From contig NC_069132.1 in assembly GCF_026914265.1 (NCBI RefSeq), positions 35,272,932-35,336,931 of the forward strand: 64,000 nucleotides of DNA, written 5' to 3'. Source of the stretch: Mya arenaria. Its lineage: Eukaryota > Mollusca > Bivalvia > Myida > Myidae. A program made the translations under genes and the position numbers. Below, piece by piece: positions 39,201-50,859 of the stretch; position 1 is the first letter of the stretch; the number at the start of each line of letters is the position of its first letter. The notes beneath the pieces were generated by a model. The model ran no database searches. It saw only the letters and a program-made list of their open reading frames with translations, and was not told the origin of the DNA.

Positions 39201-42200
39201 TACCAAGGTTTAGTTTTACTGTACAAGAGATGATATGGCAAAATAACTAGATTACAATCAGCTTGTTGGTGGTGCTTTTCTACAATGACTGATTTATGTT
39301 GAAAAGGATGTTAATCCATTCATGTACATACATGTGTGTAAATAACTTAACCATTGTTTCATTGACACTGCAGTACTTTGAAGACAAAAAACAACATCAG
39401 TAGGTCAGTAACATTCTTACTCTCTTTCTCACTATACTTTTAAACCCCTTGTAGGTACGTTCCTGAACAACCAGATTTGGACCCCATGGACCCCAACTAC
39501 TTTTATTTCAGCAAGACATTTGAGGCATTCAAGGTAAGTTATTTGAGTTGAAATTGCAATGATAAATTATGTTCACATATGTTATGCACATTATGTTATG
39601 TATTGGGACGATAAATTGAATTTTATTGTATGGCAATGAATAGTGCTCCAGCTAGGTCTAGTGAGGGGCACCCTGTTGCAGGAGGGGCACCCTGTCAATT
39701 TTCAGAAATAAGTAAAAGAATAATAAATATACAAAATTTTGACACTTAAGTTTAGTTTACAGCTAAGGTATTCACAACAATATAAGTATTGAAAGTAGTT
39801 ACAAGACATTCATAATAAGAATTGAAGATTGGCCCTCGAAAGTGCCCCATTAATGCTCATTTAATGCAGATCAAAAGTGCCCTTTTTGACCTAATATCCT
39901 GCCCTTTTCAAATCCTGGCTGGAACACTGTAGTGAACAATCACGTTCAGTTCTTAGTTTATGAACAATCTCATCAAGTCCTATTTGTTTACCTGTAAGTT
40001 CTATTGCAAATGTATTTAATTGTTTTTCCAATACACAGTCATTAACTTTTTCTTACACAGATCAAAGATGAGACTAAAGATCAGCCCAAGGCCATGGACA
40101 CTCAGCCTGAGAAGCCCGCAGAGCCAGCCAAGAAAGTCCATGATCCTGATGCTGATGATGACTCAGATGAAGACATGGTGGGTGTTGAAAAGGAAATTGG
40201 TGGAGTCAATAAGAATAATTTCTTCTGGTTAAAGGGACTAGACACTAGATGATCCAAAAATTGGCAAATATAGTATTTCCTAAAAACAAGCCTAGAATAG
40301 TCAATGGGAGCTAGTTTAAGGTCGATAATACATCACTTTACATGGTTTAAATAATGAACGCAACAATCATGTTGCTGTCTGAACTGTGTTTCCCCGTTTA
40401 AAAAAGCGCATAAAGGTTTCCCAGTTTAAATCATATCTGTTTATGAGTATAGGTAAATATACCAACACTATTTTTAAACTTACTGGAAATTATGTGGTAG
40501 ACTACCATGGTAAATTTCAAATTTAAAAATGGGGAAAAACTGCAAAAGATACATGTGTCAAAAGCAATGTGATACATAAGTAAGATTCAATGGGTTATAC
40601 ACAACAATGTCAGTTGTATGTAAGTTTTTACTTTTTTTCTTGCAATTGCATTATCTGGTTTCTAGCTCGTAAAGCTAGAACGTACCAATATCTTCTACAG
40701 TTATGGCGTCTGGCATTAACTCCACAATATACTGTTTTTGTCTTTTGTACGAATAAAATTACTTTGGGTATTGTGATAACAGTTTGGTGGCGATGGCTCA
40801 TTTTTGAGTAAAAACTTACCATAACTTTGCCATAAGAAATTTGAGTGAAACTTGGCGCTCATGTTGCCAGTGACAATACTCATGTGTACAACGAGGCTCA
40901 TAACTTTGGCTTTAATAGTTTTTGAATTATTGCCCTTTTGCGGAAAAATGTATAGATGTGTGCCGACAATTGCTCTGCAGGTATCTTGTTTAAGATATAA
41001 AGGAATTTTAACATTTTGCGAGCACAGATGATAAACTGGTATTTTTGAATCTCAAAGGGAAAAGGAGTTGTCATTTTTCCAGATTTTGACAGAATATTGT
41101 TTTTAGTTAAGATCATGTGTATGTTTATACAGACAAAGCTTGTCTGCAAATTGGTAAACTGTTCATTTGCCCAAAAGGCTAACATTGTATTCCGACTCTT
41201 GGTGGTAAACCCAGCAAAATAATGTAAGATGCTTTCTGACTAGGCAGTATCTAACAAAAATGTTTTCTTTAAGGATGAGAAAAACACAGATGACCGCCCA
41301 AAATTGTCAAAGAAGAAGCTTAAGAAGTTGACTAGACTCAGTGTAGCCCAGTTGAAACAGCTTGTCACCCGGCCTGATGTGGTTGAGATGCACGACGTTA
41401 ATGCACAGGTACGTACATGTAGATGATTACTATTTATTACGTCCTTTCTGCCCAAAATGGAATGGTAGTGACTTATATAACTTTCGTGTGGCTCTTATAT
41501 TTGTCTGGTCAATTATCTGTCTGGTAGATTATTATTCAATTGTGTCTTCTGTAAATCATGGCAGACACATAGTAATTATTTTGTCTGGCGGCGTGGTCAG
41601 GGGCTTTGTCTGTGTCCCACTTTCATTTCCAGTTGATAGCTTTAGAATGACTTGTTGAAAAGTCTTAAAATTTTGTATGCACATTGGTATTCTTCATTAG
41701 ATGACCACTATTAATTTTGGGGTCAAAGGTCAAGGTCATGGTGACTTATACTACACAAAGTGTTTTGAGCTTTTGCCAGACAACACATCTGATTCTTGGT
41801 ATTCTTGTTTAAAGTTTATAATACATCACTGAAACAACTGGTTTACTTTTCATCATGATTAATATTTATGTAAAAAACTGTTGTTTTGTTTTAAGGATTG
41901 CTTTTCTTTTGGAAGAAGTTCAAATGCTTATCAAGAGGGAAATGGTCCTTTGGGGCCGTTTGAGTGAAGGATTATAATCAAAACTTCAGTTGTCTTAAAT
42001 CTTCTTAAACTTAAATGTTAGCTAAACTTCAATTCACACAAAAATATAATGAAAGTATGGTACTAAGATAATTTCAATTTAGACTTAAGGTCTTTATTGA
42101 AACGTCCCCCTGGTTTGGAATTCTAGAAATCCCTTAAAAAACTAGTTAAGTAATATTCTTTATTTATTACAGGACCCCAAATTTTTGGTGCACCTGAAGG

Positions 42201-45200
42201 CATATCGTAATTCTGTTGCTGTTCCCCGTCACTGGTGCTTCAAGCGCAAGTACCTGGCTGGAAAACGAGGTATCGAGAAGGCGCCATTTGAACTTCCAGA
42301 GTTCATCCAGGCTACAGGCATCACTGAGATGAGGGCTGCTCTTGCTGAAAAGGTTTGTTTGCCAAGTATATGTAATGCTTTTCAATTTCATTATCCTTAT
42401 GCTTGCTAAATAGCCATATACATTAAGTTATCATGCATCTAAAACTTGATTGGCATTTATTTATAACAATTTCACTTTTGTATGTTTCAAGTGTAATATT
42501 ATTATATAGTCATTACACATATTCTGATGCAACACCATCGTTATATATCTAGACCTTAACTTCATTTCGCCCTGCTAATTTAGAGTAAGACTTTACATTG
42601 AGAAATAAATAAAATCTTAATTTTGATGGATGAATATGTCATGTGATGAAATGATTCTTACATTTGCTGCCTTTTAATAGTTTAAGTTTTATGAATCAAA
42701 TTACAGAAAGGTTATAAAGCTCACTAAAGGCCAAAGGCTTGCTTTCCTAACTCGTTTCATATTTCTTTTGAATTAAATGTCAACACATGTAAGAGCACAT
42801 ACTTACACAATGAATTATTTGTAAAAAATATTCTTAAGAAAAATCTTTATGTAAACTTTTATTGTACCTAACTTCGGTCTTCCTTTCCAGCTGTTTTCTT
42901 TCCAAACCAAACTGAATTCTATTTGTGTACTGTCTTCAGGAGGACCAAAAGAATCTGAAGTCAAAAATGCGGGAAAAGGTTCGACCAAAGATGGGCAAAA
43001 TTGACATTGACTACCAGAAACTGCACGACGCCTTTTTCCGTTGGCAAACCAAACCCAAGATGAGCATTCATGGGGATCTCTACTATGAGGTATGGGGAGG
43101 GCGGAGTTTGGCAGCGGGGCTTAATATTTTGTATAATACTGGTACCAATAGAACAATAATAATTTATCTGACAAAAAAAACAATAAATTCTGTATATCTT
43201 TTGAATCACTTCTTCCTAAGTAATTCAATTTATCAGTTTTTGGCATGTAAACATATTGATTACATGTGTCATTCTTGCTAGGGGCTATAACCCATCAATA
43301 AATCAACTTACAAATTAGACTAAATGTTTGATTGGTTGACCAACTGACAAGTTCCTTCCTTCGTTATCTATGATATAATGCTATGTCCATAACATGCTTT
43401 GTGCTCTCTAATGGTTTTCCACTTTGTCCGTTAAAGCCAACCTTGTGTTTATCAATAGGGGAATAATTATTGATCCAGGGATATAAATACCAACAACTGT
43501 AAATGTGGCAGATCTGTGGTCTATTTGTAACACACTTGACTGTAAATATAGGGGTCACAGGTTTCGATTCCCTGCCGCACCACTTAAAAATAAAGTATGT
43601 ACTATCTATGGGAGGGATGTTTAATGGGGGTCCCTTGTGACAGTGCTATACACTGGTGCACATTAAAGAACCAACGTAGCTCTAACAAGGGTTATATTCT
43701 GTCTGTGCTTCAGGAACCTTATTGACTGAAGACGAGTATAAATAAGCTTACATGCACGTTGGGAAGCAGAAAGAAAATCTCCTCATAGTCACGAGTTGAA
43801 TTGTTTGTGCATGTTCTAAGAGAAGAGCACCCAAGTACAAATGACTTGTTAATTTAAACCATGATATTTTAATTTGTTTTTTTTACAGGGTAAAGAGTTT
43901 GAGACCAGACTGAAGGAGAAAAAGCCTGGCAACTTGTCTGATGATCTTAAAACAGCCCTTGGAATGCCCATCGGCCCAGTGAGTGGTCTTTTGCTTGTCA
44001 AATAAAAATGAATTTTAAATGTTTTAAACATTGTACTGATTCTGTTTTCATGAAAAAAACATGTTGCATTTAGTTTGCAAACAAAAATTTGTTTCCAATG
44101 GAACAAAAAACACTGCAAAAAGGGTGTGTATGTTTCTGTCAGAAAAGTCATGTTATTGATATATTTTTGTTACATGTTAACTTATTCTCAATAAATGACT
44201 ATCTGATATATGCATTTCTTAACCACACATGTGCAATGACATCATTTAAATGTTATATAATCCAATCGTGTGTAATTTCAGCAATCAGAGAAGATTCCTC
44301 CGCCCTGGTTAATTGCCATGCAGAGATATGGCCCTCCACCATCTTATCCCAACCTTAAAATTCCTGGTCTCAACGCCCCTATACCGGAGGTAAGAAATTG
44401 TTTCTCAACATGGGAGTGTGATCGTGTGGTTTTTAGGTGCAACGTTTATGACTTTTATCTTTACTTAAAAACATGTAAAGAACATGTATTCGCATATCTG
44501 TGTTTTTCATATGGGGAATAAAATGCTGTTACCGAAGTGGACGGGTATTTTTTAACTGAAGTTGTCTATTGTCTATTTCTTTAAATTTGAATAGGAAAAT
44601 AAAAAGAAAAATGTGTACTTGAAATAAAATCAACAAAATAAAGTATTCAGATATTATCAAGTTATTATATCACATGACCAAGGAGATATTTAGCTTAGTA
44701 AAATGAGAAATTAAAGATGTTTGATGAATGTGTGACATGGTCCCAACATAATTGTAACTATTTCTAATTCTTTTTTATTATAATTATCTATTATCACTAT
44801 CTGGTATATTTGTACAGCAACAGAATAATTTTATGTGTTACAAAATTTAATTTCTGTGCCTATTTAAATATTTTAATCTCTTCTCAACTTGTACAATACG
44901 GTATGTAAATATTATGCAATGCTATAGGATTTGGGCATCACAAAGACACTCATAGCAATAAAATGTTTGTTGAAAGCATGCTATTTTTTTCTATTTAAAA
45001 ATATTCTACCATTTCCAGGCTTGTTCGTTTGGCTACCATGCGGGTGGGTGGGGTAAACCGCCTGTTGACGAGACTGGAAAACCACTGTACGGAGATGTGT
45101 TTGGTACAAAAAGTGCCGAGTTTGAGGTAAGTGGTTGGTGTGGTGTTATCAAGTGTGCTGCGTTTACTTATGACAGAGCTTGCACTTTTTTCATTCATAG

Positions 45201-47188
45201 AAACCTTTAATTAGTGCTTTCATTAGGATCTGGCACTGTTAAGCATTTAATGAATGATGTTATCATAAAAAATATTGTTGGAGATAATTGTTAACTACTT
45301 TCATTACAAATGTATTGAATATGTCCACAGGTGTTATTTGTCTTATTATGTTATTACGTTTCACAGTCATTAGAAAATAAAGTCTTTAAACTAAACTAAA
45401 TTAGTTCTGGTTATATTTACGCAGACACAAGTCAAGGAGGATGACATAGATCAGAGCCATTGGGGCGAGCTGGAGTCAGAGTCCGAAAGTGAAGAAGAAA
45501 GTGAAGAAGAGTCCGAGGAGGAGGGTCCTGATGATACAGGGCTGGTCACTCCCGCTGAGGGGTAAGTTGGGTACAGGGCGAGGGTGGGGGTAACGGTCAG
45601 AGCATGAGAGAGTAAGGAAAGGTCAGAAAAGGGGCCCCTGATGATACAGGCCTTCTTACCCATTGGGTACAGGGTGAGGGTGGGGGCTAGGGTCAGAGTA
45701 AGAGGGAGTTAGGAAAAGACAGAAAAGGGGATCAGATGATACAGGCCTGCTCACCCATTTGGTACAGGGCAAGGGTTAGGGTTAGGGTCAGTATATGATA
45801 GAGTTAGGAAAGGTCAGAACAGGGAGACCCAATGAGACTGGTTTGGTTAAGACTTGGGGTTAAGTAGATACTTATTAGGGTAGGGATGGGGATCAGGGGA
45901 TCAGGACTGCCTATAATGCTAAGATGTAAAATGAGTTTGAGAAATAGTTACAAAACAACAGCTAATGTGAAATGATAATTGTTTCCTTCACCAGGCTGGT
46001 AACCCCAAGCGGAATGACGTCAGTCCCTGCTGGTATGGAGACCCCAGACATGATTGAGCTGCGTAAGAAGCGGATTGAGGATGCCATGGATCAGGGTGGA
46101 GAAACTCCAGCCCTCTACCAGGTTATCCCTGAGAAGAAAACTAGTGTTGGAGGGGCCATGATGGGATCGGCACATGTTTATGATGTGACTGCGGTGAGTT
46201 TGAATGAACTAGATTTTTCGGGGTTCCGAAGTTAGCGGTTGTCAAGGAAACAAAATATGAGTAGAAATGAACAGAAACTCATCTTGAGAGACTTTTATAT
46301 CTTGTTGATACATATTTTACAGAGTGATGACATAAAGAGACAGTTGTAGTTTAAAAACATTCTTTAAGACTCTATTTAATTGTGTTTAAAAATTCATTTC
46401 ATTAGGCAATTTAAACACTTTTAAACTAACTTCTACGTACCAGAAGCTGGAAAAAAAGGAGCTAAGAAAGGGTATCAAGGTGATCTTTAACTATGAGTAC
46501 CTTGACCTCGACCTTGCAGCTATTTAATTTCACAAATGATTTTTTTTCTTACAGGTCCCTGTGGGCGCCAAGAAACCTGGAGAAAAAGGGCCAACAGAAG
46601 GAATTGAGGTGGCTTTGAATCCTGAGGAGCTTGACCTTGACACAGCAGCCATGCAAGCCAAGTACGACCAGACACTCAAGGAACAACAGTCACATCTGGA
46701 GAAAGAGGACCTCAGTGATATGGTTGCAGAACATGCCGCAAAACAGAAGGTAGGGGATGCTGGTTTTTGCAATGTAGTACAATTATGTAACAATGTATGC
46801 ATTTTTAGGAAATTTATTTAAAATCCTTTTTAGACGTTCTGTGGTTTTCATTTGTTTAATCAACTCTAATACAATGGTAACTCCTCATAACAATTACTAT
46901 TTTTACTAATATTATTATTACCATTTACATTTTCTATTTTCTATTTCTGTAGTTATTTAGGAACTGAAATGTTTTATTGCATGCACAGTTACTTTATTCT
47001 GCTAGTACAATGTATATAAACAATATTCAACAATAATTTTCTCAAAAAAATAATAATTAAATAACAGGAATTTATGTAATATTTCAATCCTAATATTAAT
47101 ACTGTCATTTTCTGTTTTTCAGAAAAGGAAGAAAAAACAAGAAGAAAGTGGAAAAGCCGCGAAAAAATACAAGGAGTTTAAATTCTAA
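27298..47188 (+). CDS. SF3B2: Splicing factor 3B subunit 2
   Basis: A complete 24-exon gene predicted at 1,123 residues; all junctions are GT/AG and keep phase. Exons: 27298-27394, 27916-27962, 28275-28299, 32505-32740, 33090-33503, 33796-33969, 34442-34531, 36253-36439, 37413-37548, 38244-38440, 38615-38709, 39008-39117, 39455-39533, 40061-40177, 41274-41408, 42173-42352, 42940-43089, 43889-43978, 44282-44389, 45019-45126, 45425-45561, 45995-46193, 46555-46749, 47123-47188. SF3B2 (SAP145) is a subunit of SF3b in the U2 snRNP and helps anchor U2 at the branch site. In order the protein has an N-terminal SAP domain (residues ~8-48, LTVVKLRERLSSFGL), a long Pro/Gly/Met-rich region (~57-331) with repeated PPGE..FRPP units, a Gln/Glu-rich coiled coil (~332-422), an acidic and Lys-rich stretch (~535-600), DUF382 (~700-800, with PVPRHWCFKRKYL-like sequence), the PSP domain (~825-890, PPPWLIAMQRYGPPPSYPNL), an acidic block, and the conserved C-terminus ending KKYKEFKF. 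It is longer than the human protein (about 895 residues), mostly in the proline-rich part. The exon 8 start could shift by 3 nt because of CAG repeats. Confidence 0.96.
29216..31222. mobile_element. Middle nested TA-flanked DNA transposon
   Basis: Terminal inverted repeats begin CCGTATTATATCATGTATAG and match over 25 bp with one difference. TA lies at each flank (29214-29215 and 31223-31224). A subterminal GGACGCAGGCAA occurs near both ends. There is no transposase. The ends resemble pogo/Tigger-type elements known from invertebrates, and the TA targets agree, but family assignment is by inference. It sits wholly inside the outer element. Inside it a 51-bp direct duplication (GACAGTCAACCGTTGCAACC) lies at 29560-29640. 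Confidence 0.8.
30121..30949 (+). mobile_element. Innermost pearl/Helentron-like element
   Basis: The 5' end carries ATGCCCCCAC (30123-30132) and the 3' end its complement GTGGGGGCAT (30915-30924). A perfect short hairpin GTGTCCTATGGACAC (30927-30941) stands four bases before a terminal CTAG. Between them are an (ACGT)n tract (about 30163-30229) and four head-to-tail ~157-bp core repeats starting at 30230, 30387, about 30544 and 30721. This plan (microsatellite, core tandem repeats, asymmetric inverted ends, 3' hairpin) is that of the bivalve pearl family and other Helentron-associated elements, which are non-autonomous and move by rolling-circle transposition. Core copies 1 and 2 are nearly identical. 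Confidence 0.8.
31639..31993. mobile_element. Palindromic MITE with TTAGGCCTAAAA ends
   Basis: The left end TAAGGCCTAAAAAAAAATAC and the right end TTTTTTTTAGGCCTAATG are inverted copies, and further in GGTTCGGGTTACCCGACCC pairs with GGATGTAACCCTAACCAAAC. A possible 3-bp TTA/TAA target would fit a PIF/Harbinger-type MITE. The centre is A-rich. It lies in SF3B2 intron 3, outside the nested transposons. Confidence 0.65.
34599..35543. mobile_element. hAT-type non-autonomous element with target duplication
   Basis: Terminal inverted repeats start TAGGGATGCAAACGAAT and end ATTTGTTTGCATTCCTA. They are followed inward by inverted arrays of ATTCGAATATTCG. The flanks are GTAAAAAC (34591-34598) and GTTAAAAC (35544-35551), an 8-bp target duplication with one mismatch, which is the hAT hallmark. 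The interior has no transposase. It sits in SF3B2 intron 7, clear of both splice sites. Confidence 0.88.
36575..37060 (+). repeat. Diverged CCTACTTTTT repeat in intron 8
   Basis: Two blocks (about 36589-36690 and 36966-37055) repeat the words CCTACTATCC, CCTACTTTTT and TTTTTTGTTA/TTTTTTGTAA, separated by ~275 bp of single-copy sequence. They may be the two ends of one element or a diverged tandem repeat; ends and family cannot be set. Confidence 0.4.
38100..38243 (+). repeat. Relic duplicate of part of SF3B2 exon 10
   Basis: GATGACAAAGGCCCCCCAGA at about 38175 nearly repeats GATGACAGAGGCCCCCCAGG in exon 10 at about 38301, with similar pyrimidine- and proline-codon-rich sequence before it. 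It lies in intron 9, about 126 nt upstream of the real copy, and ends before the true acceptor at 38243. It probably comes from a local tandem duplication and has no splice borders of its own. Confidence 0.55.
38681..38842 (+). repeat. 60-bp triplication across the SF3B2 exon 11 donor
   Basis: CCAGTGCAACAGGAG recurs at 38683, 38743 and 38803, a period of exactly 60 nt (20 codons). Each unit covers the last codons of exon 11 and the splice donor. Units 1 and 2 keep GTGAGT (38710 and 38770); unit 3 has ATGAGT and so has lost the GT. The frame stays open through unit 2, so use of the second donor would add 20 residues without a frameshift. Confidence 0.9.
40229..40560 (+). repeat. Dispersed bivalve-type repeat in intron 14
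   Basis: Begins TTAAAGGGACTAGACACTAG, followed by GATCCAAAAATTGGCAAATA. This opening is one I associate with a common bivalve MITE. The right end is not clear here. Assignment rests on recognition, not on a second copy in the window. Confidence 0.35.
43500..43830 (+). repeat. tRNA-derived SINE in SF3B2 intron 17
   Basis: A tRNA-like head (GGCAGATCTGTGGTC, then GGGGTCACAGGTTTCGATTC with a B-box-like GGTTTCGATTCC) is followed by a body containing ACTGGTGCACATTAAAGAAC, a conserved SINE-body type of segment. The tail is not sharply defined. It lies upstream of exon 18, away from the splice site. Confidence 0.6.
45525..45800 (+). repeat. Tandem repeat starting in SF3B2 exon 21
   Basis: CCTGATGATACAGG at the end of exon 21 (45527) recurs at 45637 and, as CAGATGATACAGG, at 45733. 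Each is followed by GGTACAGGG..AGGGT-type sequence and then GAAAGGTCAGAA. In the two intronic copies the donor position is changed, so only the exon copy looks spliceable. The third copy ends in GGGTTAGGGTTAGGGTCAG. Confidence 0.75.
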
Positions 47189-48150
47189 TGTTCATTTATC
47201 GGTGACATTGCAAATTTACAATGTATGTGGTATAAAAGTATCAATACAAGGAAATGTTTGTTTCATAGTGGTCATCCAATCATGTATGTTCATTCTCTGT
47301 GTCATAGGAAACTCCTTATCATTACCACATAGGAAACTCTTAATCATTTCCTCATCGAAAATTCAATTCTTTGTCAATAATTTCACACTTGTATGATTAT
47401 TACAGGTTTATTCATTTTTCGCTGATGCAGGAACTGTCTACATTCAGTTGGGAAATATTTTGTGGTGGTACAAAGTGTTATGAAATAATGAAGATCATTT
47501 GTTGAAATTAAGGATGAAATTTAGAAATAATATAGTTATTAATAGAACTGCTTTGACCATGTTTGTTGATAAAAAAACAACATAAAATTTCCGGAGTATG
47601 CAGTTTTTTAAAATATTTTTTTTTCTCGCTGATGAAATAAATAATTTCATAAGCATTTTGTTTTTGTTGATGAATCCGTTGTTACATAAGATAAGGTCAC
47701 TGGTAATAAATTTATTTATTAGCATTTATGGTCAATTGATAAACTTTAAGAGTCAACCTTTTACAGTCAACGTCGCTGTATTCGAAAATATTGTATCCAC
47801 TTATTGATGGTCTTGTTTCTGATTCATGCATTTGTGTAAAGTTATATTAATAAGTACGCATATTTACTGAATCAAAGTTTATTATGCTTTCATTTAAAAG
47901 AGTGGGAGAAGTGTATAGAGTTGGTTTTGTCCATCTGTCCATCCACCATTCTCTAGAATGTTTGAGTGGCACATACTGCCCATATAGCCTTACCTAACCT
48001 CTTGAAACAAAATAAAAATGTTTATCGGCATGTGCAAATGCAAACCTGCAACCAATTGTATCAAGCTGGATAATTCCTAGGTTTGGTTACAGTTAACCTT
48101 AGTGTATTTTGATTGGTCATTAGTGAATGTGGTGGTTTTGCTTCGCTTTA
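47189..48150 (+). other. SF3B2 3' UTR and downstream flank
   Basis: Candidate poly(A) signals AATAAA lie at 47636-47641 and 47705-47710. The sequence from the stop to about 47720 has an inverted, diverged counterpart at about 58500-59007, which carries the SF3B2 3' pseudogene. The rest is AT-rich with no gene. Confidence 0.6.
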
Positions 48151-48154
48151 AATA

Positions 48155-48325
48155 TAGCGGGGAGTGGGCCTAACTTTGGGTCCCTGGGGTGCGGGGGCAT
48201 TTGGCGGGAATTTTACCATCTGTTTGTCCTCGCAGGGCGGGGATTTTAGCCGGGGTTGGCTGGAGCGAAAGTCGAAGTCCCCGCTACCTGGGGGGGGGGG
48301 GGGCGTGGTTACAATTGACTGGTGC
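48155..48325 (+). mobile_element. GC-rich MITE, left-truncated copy
   Basis: AGCGGGGAGTGGGCCTAACT, GGGGTGCGGGGGCATTTGG and GTTACAATTGACTGGTGCAT all recur in the fuller copy at 50860-51128. This copy has the right end with a 14-base G run (48290-48303) but lacks the left terminal repeat. Confidence 0.65.
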
Positions 48326-49330
48326 ATAACTTCTGTAAGTTATATGCAATCGGCTGCTGGGGTTTTAGGATCAAATTTTGCCTTATAAGATTAAAGTCAT
48401 GATATAGGACTTACACTATTGTAGAACGCATATCTTTAAAGAATAATGGCCTGATCTACTGAAACTTCACAGGAACATTCAGTATGTAAAAAAATGCTTT
48501 TGTTTGACAGGTTATGCATTCAGAGTTATGGCCCTTAGCCTAGGAAAAAATAAGAGTGCTAATTATATTTCAAGTGTAAAAATACATATGTACAACCCAT
48601 TATGTACATTTCAAAGGATTGACTTTGTAAAAAGGTGTGGTCAACATTTTTACAAAGTAATAAAATTGTATTAGCATTCATTCTAAGATTGTTTTGGAAA
48701 CAACTTGTATTTATTTCAAAGGGAAGAACACACTAGTTTCATGACTTCATATAAGTGTCCGTGTACAAACATTATTTTAGTAAAACGAATGCAATGAGTT
48801 TCATGCATTTTGATGTTTAAAAAATGCTTTTGAAAAGAAAATGCCATTGTCAGTCAAAGTTCCGACCTGCAGATTTTGATTTTTACAAATAATTTTGTTA
48901 TTAGAAATCCTGTTTGATGTTGATCTTATAATAACATAACTACATTCATTTATTTAAATACACTTGTAATACTTGATATTTTTTTCCGCATATCAGAACA
49001 CACTCTACAACCTTTCGTAAATCATATTTGCAATACAATGTAGTTCCGATTTTTCGTGGTTAATATATTTACAAATGTTTTTATTCAAACAATGTTGCCA
49101 AAAGGAAGCAATTGTGACAGTCAGCGTTTCAGTCCTTGAGAGAACAACGTTATGAAACAAAAAACCACAAAACTACTTTATTTGTTTTATTTTACATCCG
49201 AGATAACAAGATCATATGGACAATGAATAATCAAACTTTTGTTTTAATCTGTCCCCTCACATTTTGAAATAATTAATTTAAAGTGAGTGCCACTGTATAA
49301 ACGACGATAATAAATGAACATGGCCTTATA
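48326..49330. other. Intergenic, no gene seen
   Basis: AT-rich DNA. The part from 48330 to 48560 contains GTTATGCATTCAGAGTTATG, of the kind found in degenerate bivalve tandem repeats, but I cannot set its limits. Confidence 0.35.
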
Positions 49331-49338
49331 CAATAATG

Positions 49339-49520
49339 ACCGGAGTCTAAGCAAAACTGCTTTTGCTGGCGTTTGAACAGTCTGGAGTTTAGATGTGTAC
49401 TGATAAAATTTACAATGTAGGAACACTGTTTTCAATGCTAAAACCTGTTGTTGTTTTTGGAACTTGTTCTGCAAATTTCATCGTACGTGCTGCAATAAAA
49501 GCGGTTTTGCTCAGACTTTC
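49339..49520. repeat. Inverted repeat flanking a ~120-bp loop
   Basis: GAGTCTAAGCAAAACTGCTT at about 49344 pairs with the inverted AAGCGGTTTTGCTCAGACTT at about 49500, with arms of about 28 bp. It lies directly before the Tc1 transposase remnant and could be an end of the same or another small element. Confidence 0.55.
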
Positions 49521-49547
49521 TTGCAAAATCACCGTGATGTCACCATT

Positions 49548-49760
49548 TTCCAATACGACAACGCACGGTCCCGTTCAGCCCCACTCACTACTGACTCTAT
49601 GACACGTCAGAACATCAATGTTCTGCCCTGACCTGCCTTCTCTACGGTCATCAGTCCCATTGAACATCTTTGGAACCAGCTTGGACGTCAGGTACACTGT
49701 GGACGTCACGTTATCAACAACAAGGCCGAGCTTCCGCATGCAATGTCTAATTCGTAGTAT
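49548..49760 (+). pseudogene. Tc1/mariner transposase C-terminal remnant
   Basis: One frame reads FQYDNARSRSAPLTTDS, then NINVLP, then PIEHLWNQLGR. These match the Tc1 catalytic-domain pattern: a second catalytic Asp in a QxDNARxH-like motif, where the expected His is Ser, and the PIEHLWDxLGR block with the third acidic residue just before or at Glu. An in-frame stop (CCC TGA CCT) falls where the family has VLPWP. Upstream parts of the transposase are missing, so this is a dead DNA-transposon fragment. Confidence 0.8.
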
Positions 49761-50859
49761 GATACGCTGATGACATGCTGTCCTGGATGCTAATGGCGGG
49801 CATACTAGATATTGAGTTTATGAATTTCAATTCAACGGTTTACCCCCGAAGTCTTAGGCGGCACAATAATTATCAAATTACCAACAAATCATCATTTGGC
49901 AAGTGTTACATTTCAGAATAGCATAAACATCATTTTACTCTAGGTTTTCTAATGGAACTTCACATCAACGTCAAATTAGGATAAGAATGTTCTGTGGTGC
50001 GTTTTCATTGACCACGAGTATACTTAAATGATGTTCTGCTAATTGAGCGCAATTTTACCGCCATCTAGTTCATCGATAAATTTACAATTTTATTATTTCA
50101 TGATACCATTCGATTCGGAATTATGAACAAAACAAATTATAGGTTTATTTTCTCAATGTATACCGTACAGTAGTGTTAATGTTTAAAAAATATGGGTTTT
50201 ATGCGGAGAAGTAGGAAACTTTGCTACCTCTATTAATATAAAAGGGGAGTAACTTTAAAAGGAAATGATATAGAAAGTAAAGTTTCCTACAAAAATACCA
50301 CCGCGCCACAGCATTGGGCAATGAACTTTTTATTGTTATGTTTGTTTTGGACACTTAAGTTTCCTCAATTTCTGAAGCCAATTTTATTAAACATACATGT
50401 AATTGATTATATGAAACTATACATTATGCATTTTGGTTCATCAGCTTAGACGCTTTTGTCCTTTGAAATCGAAACTGAAAGTAGATTTGCCGCCGTTTCG
50501 AAGTCCCGCTTAAATATTAATACATAAATATCCTCTGTCAGCTTTCTGACATAATATATGATATACCAATTGTTTTTGATTGCACTCCAGTGAGAGTAAA
50601 ATGACTTACAAATAAAAAACAGGTTTCAACTAGATTGTTTTCCAATTTACATACTGGGCAATCATCTGCGGCAGTTCAAGCTTTTACTGTCGCACGTGCA
50701 ATTCTAAATTTGAAAAGTTGCTTAGCATTCACTTGTGTTCTATCAGGAAGCATTTCATGTAAAATGGACACATTGTAGCGCTCAAGATCCATGACATGGT
50801 CGGGCAGACATGTAATTAAGGTGGGGGGTACGTGTTTGGAACACCAGAACGCTCAAATA

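Noticed and set aside
45770-45800. GGGTTAGGGTTAGGG resembling telomere repeat
   Set aside because: Only two or three units, inside a tandem repeat in SF3B2 intron 21; not a telomere or interstitial telomeric array.
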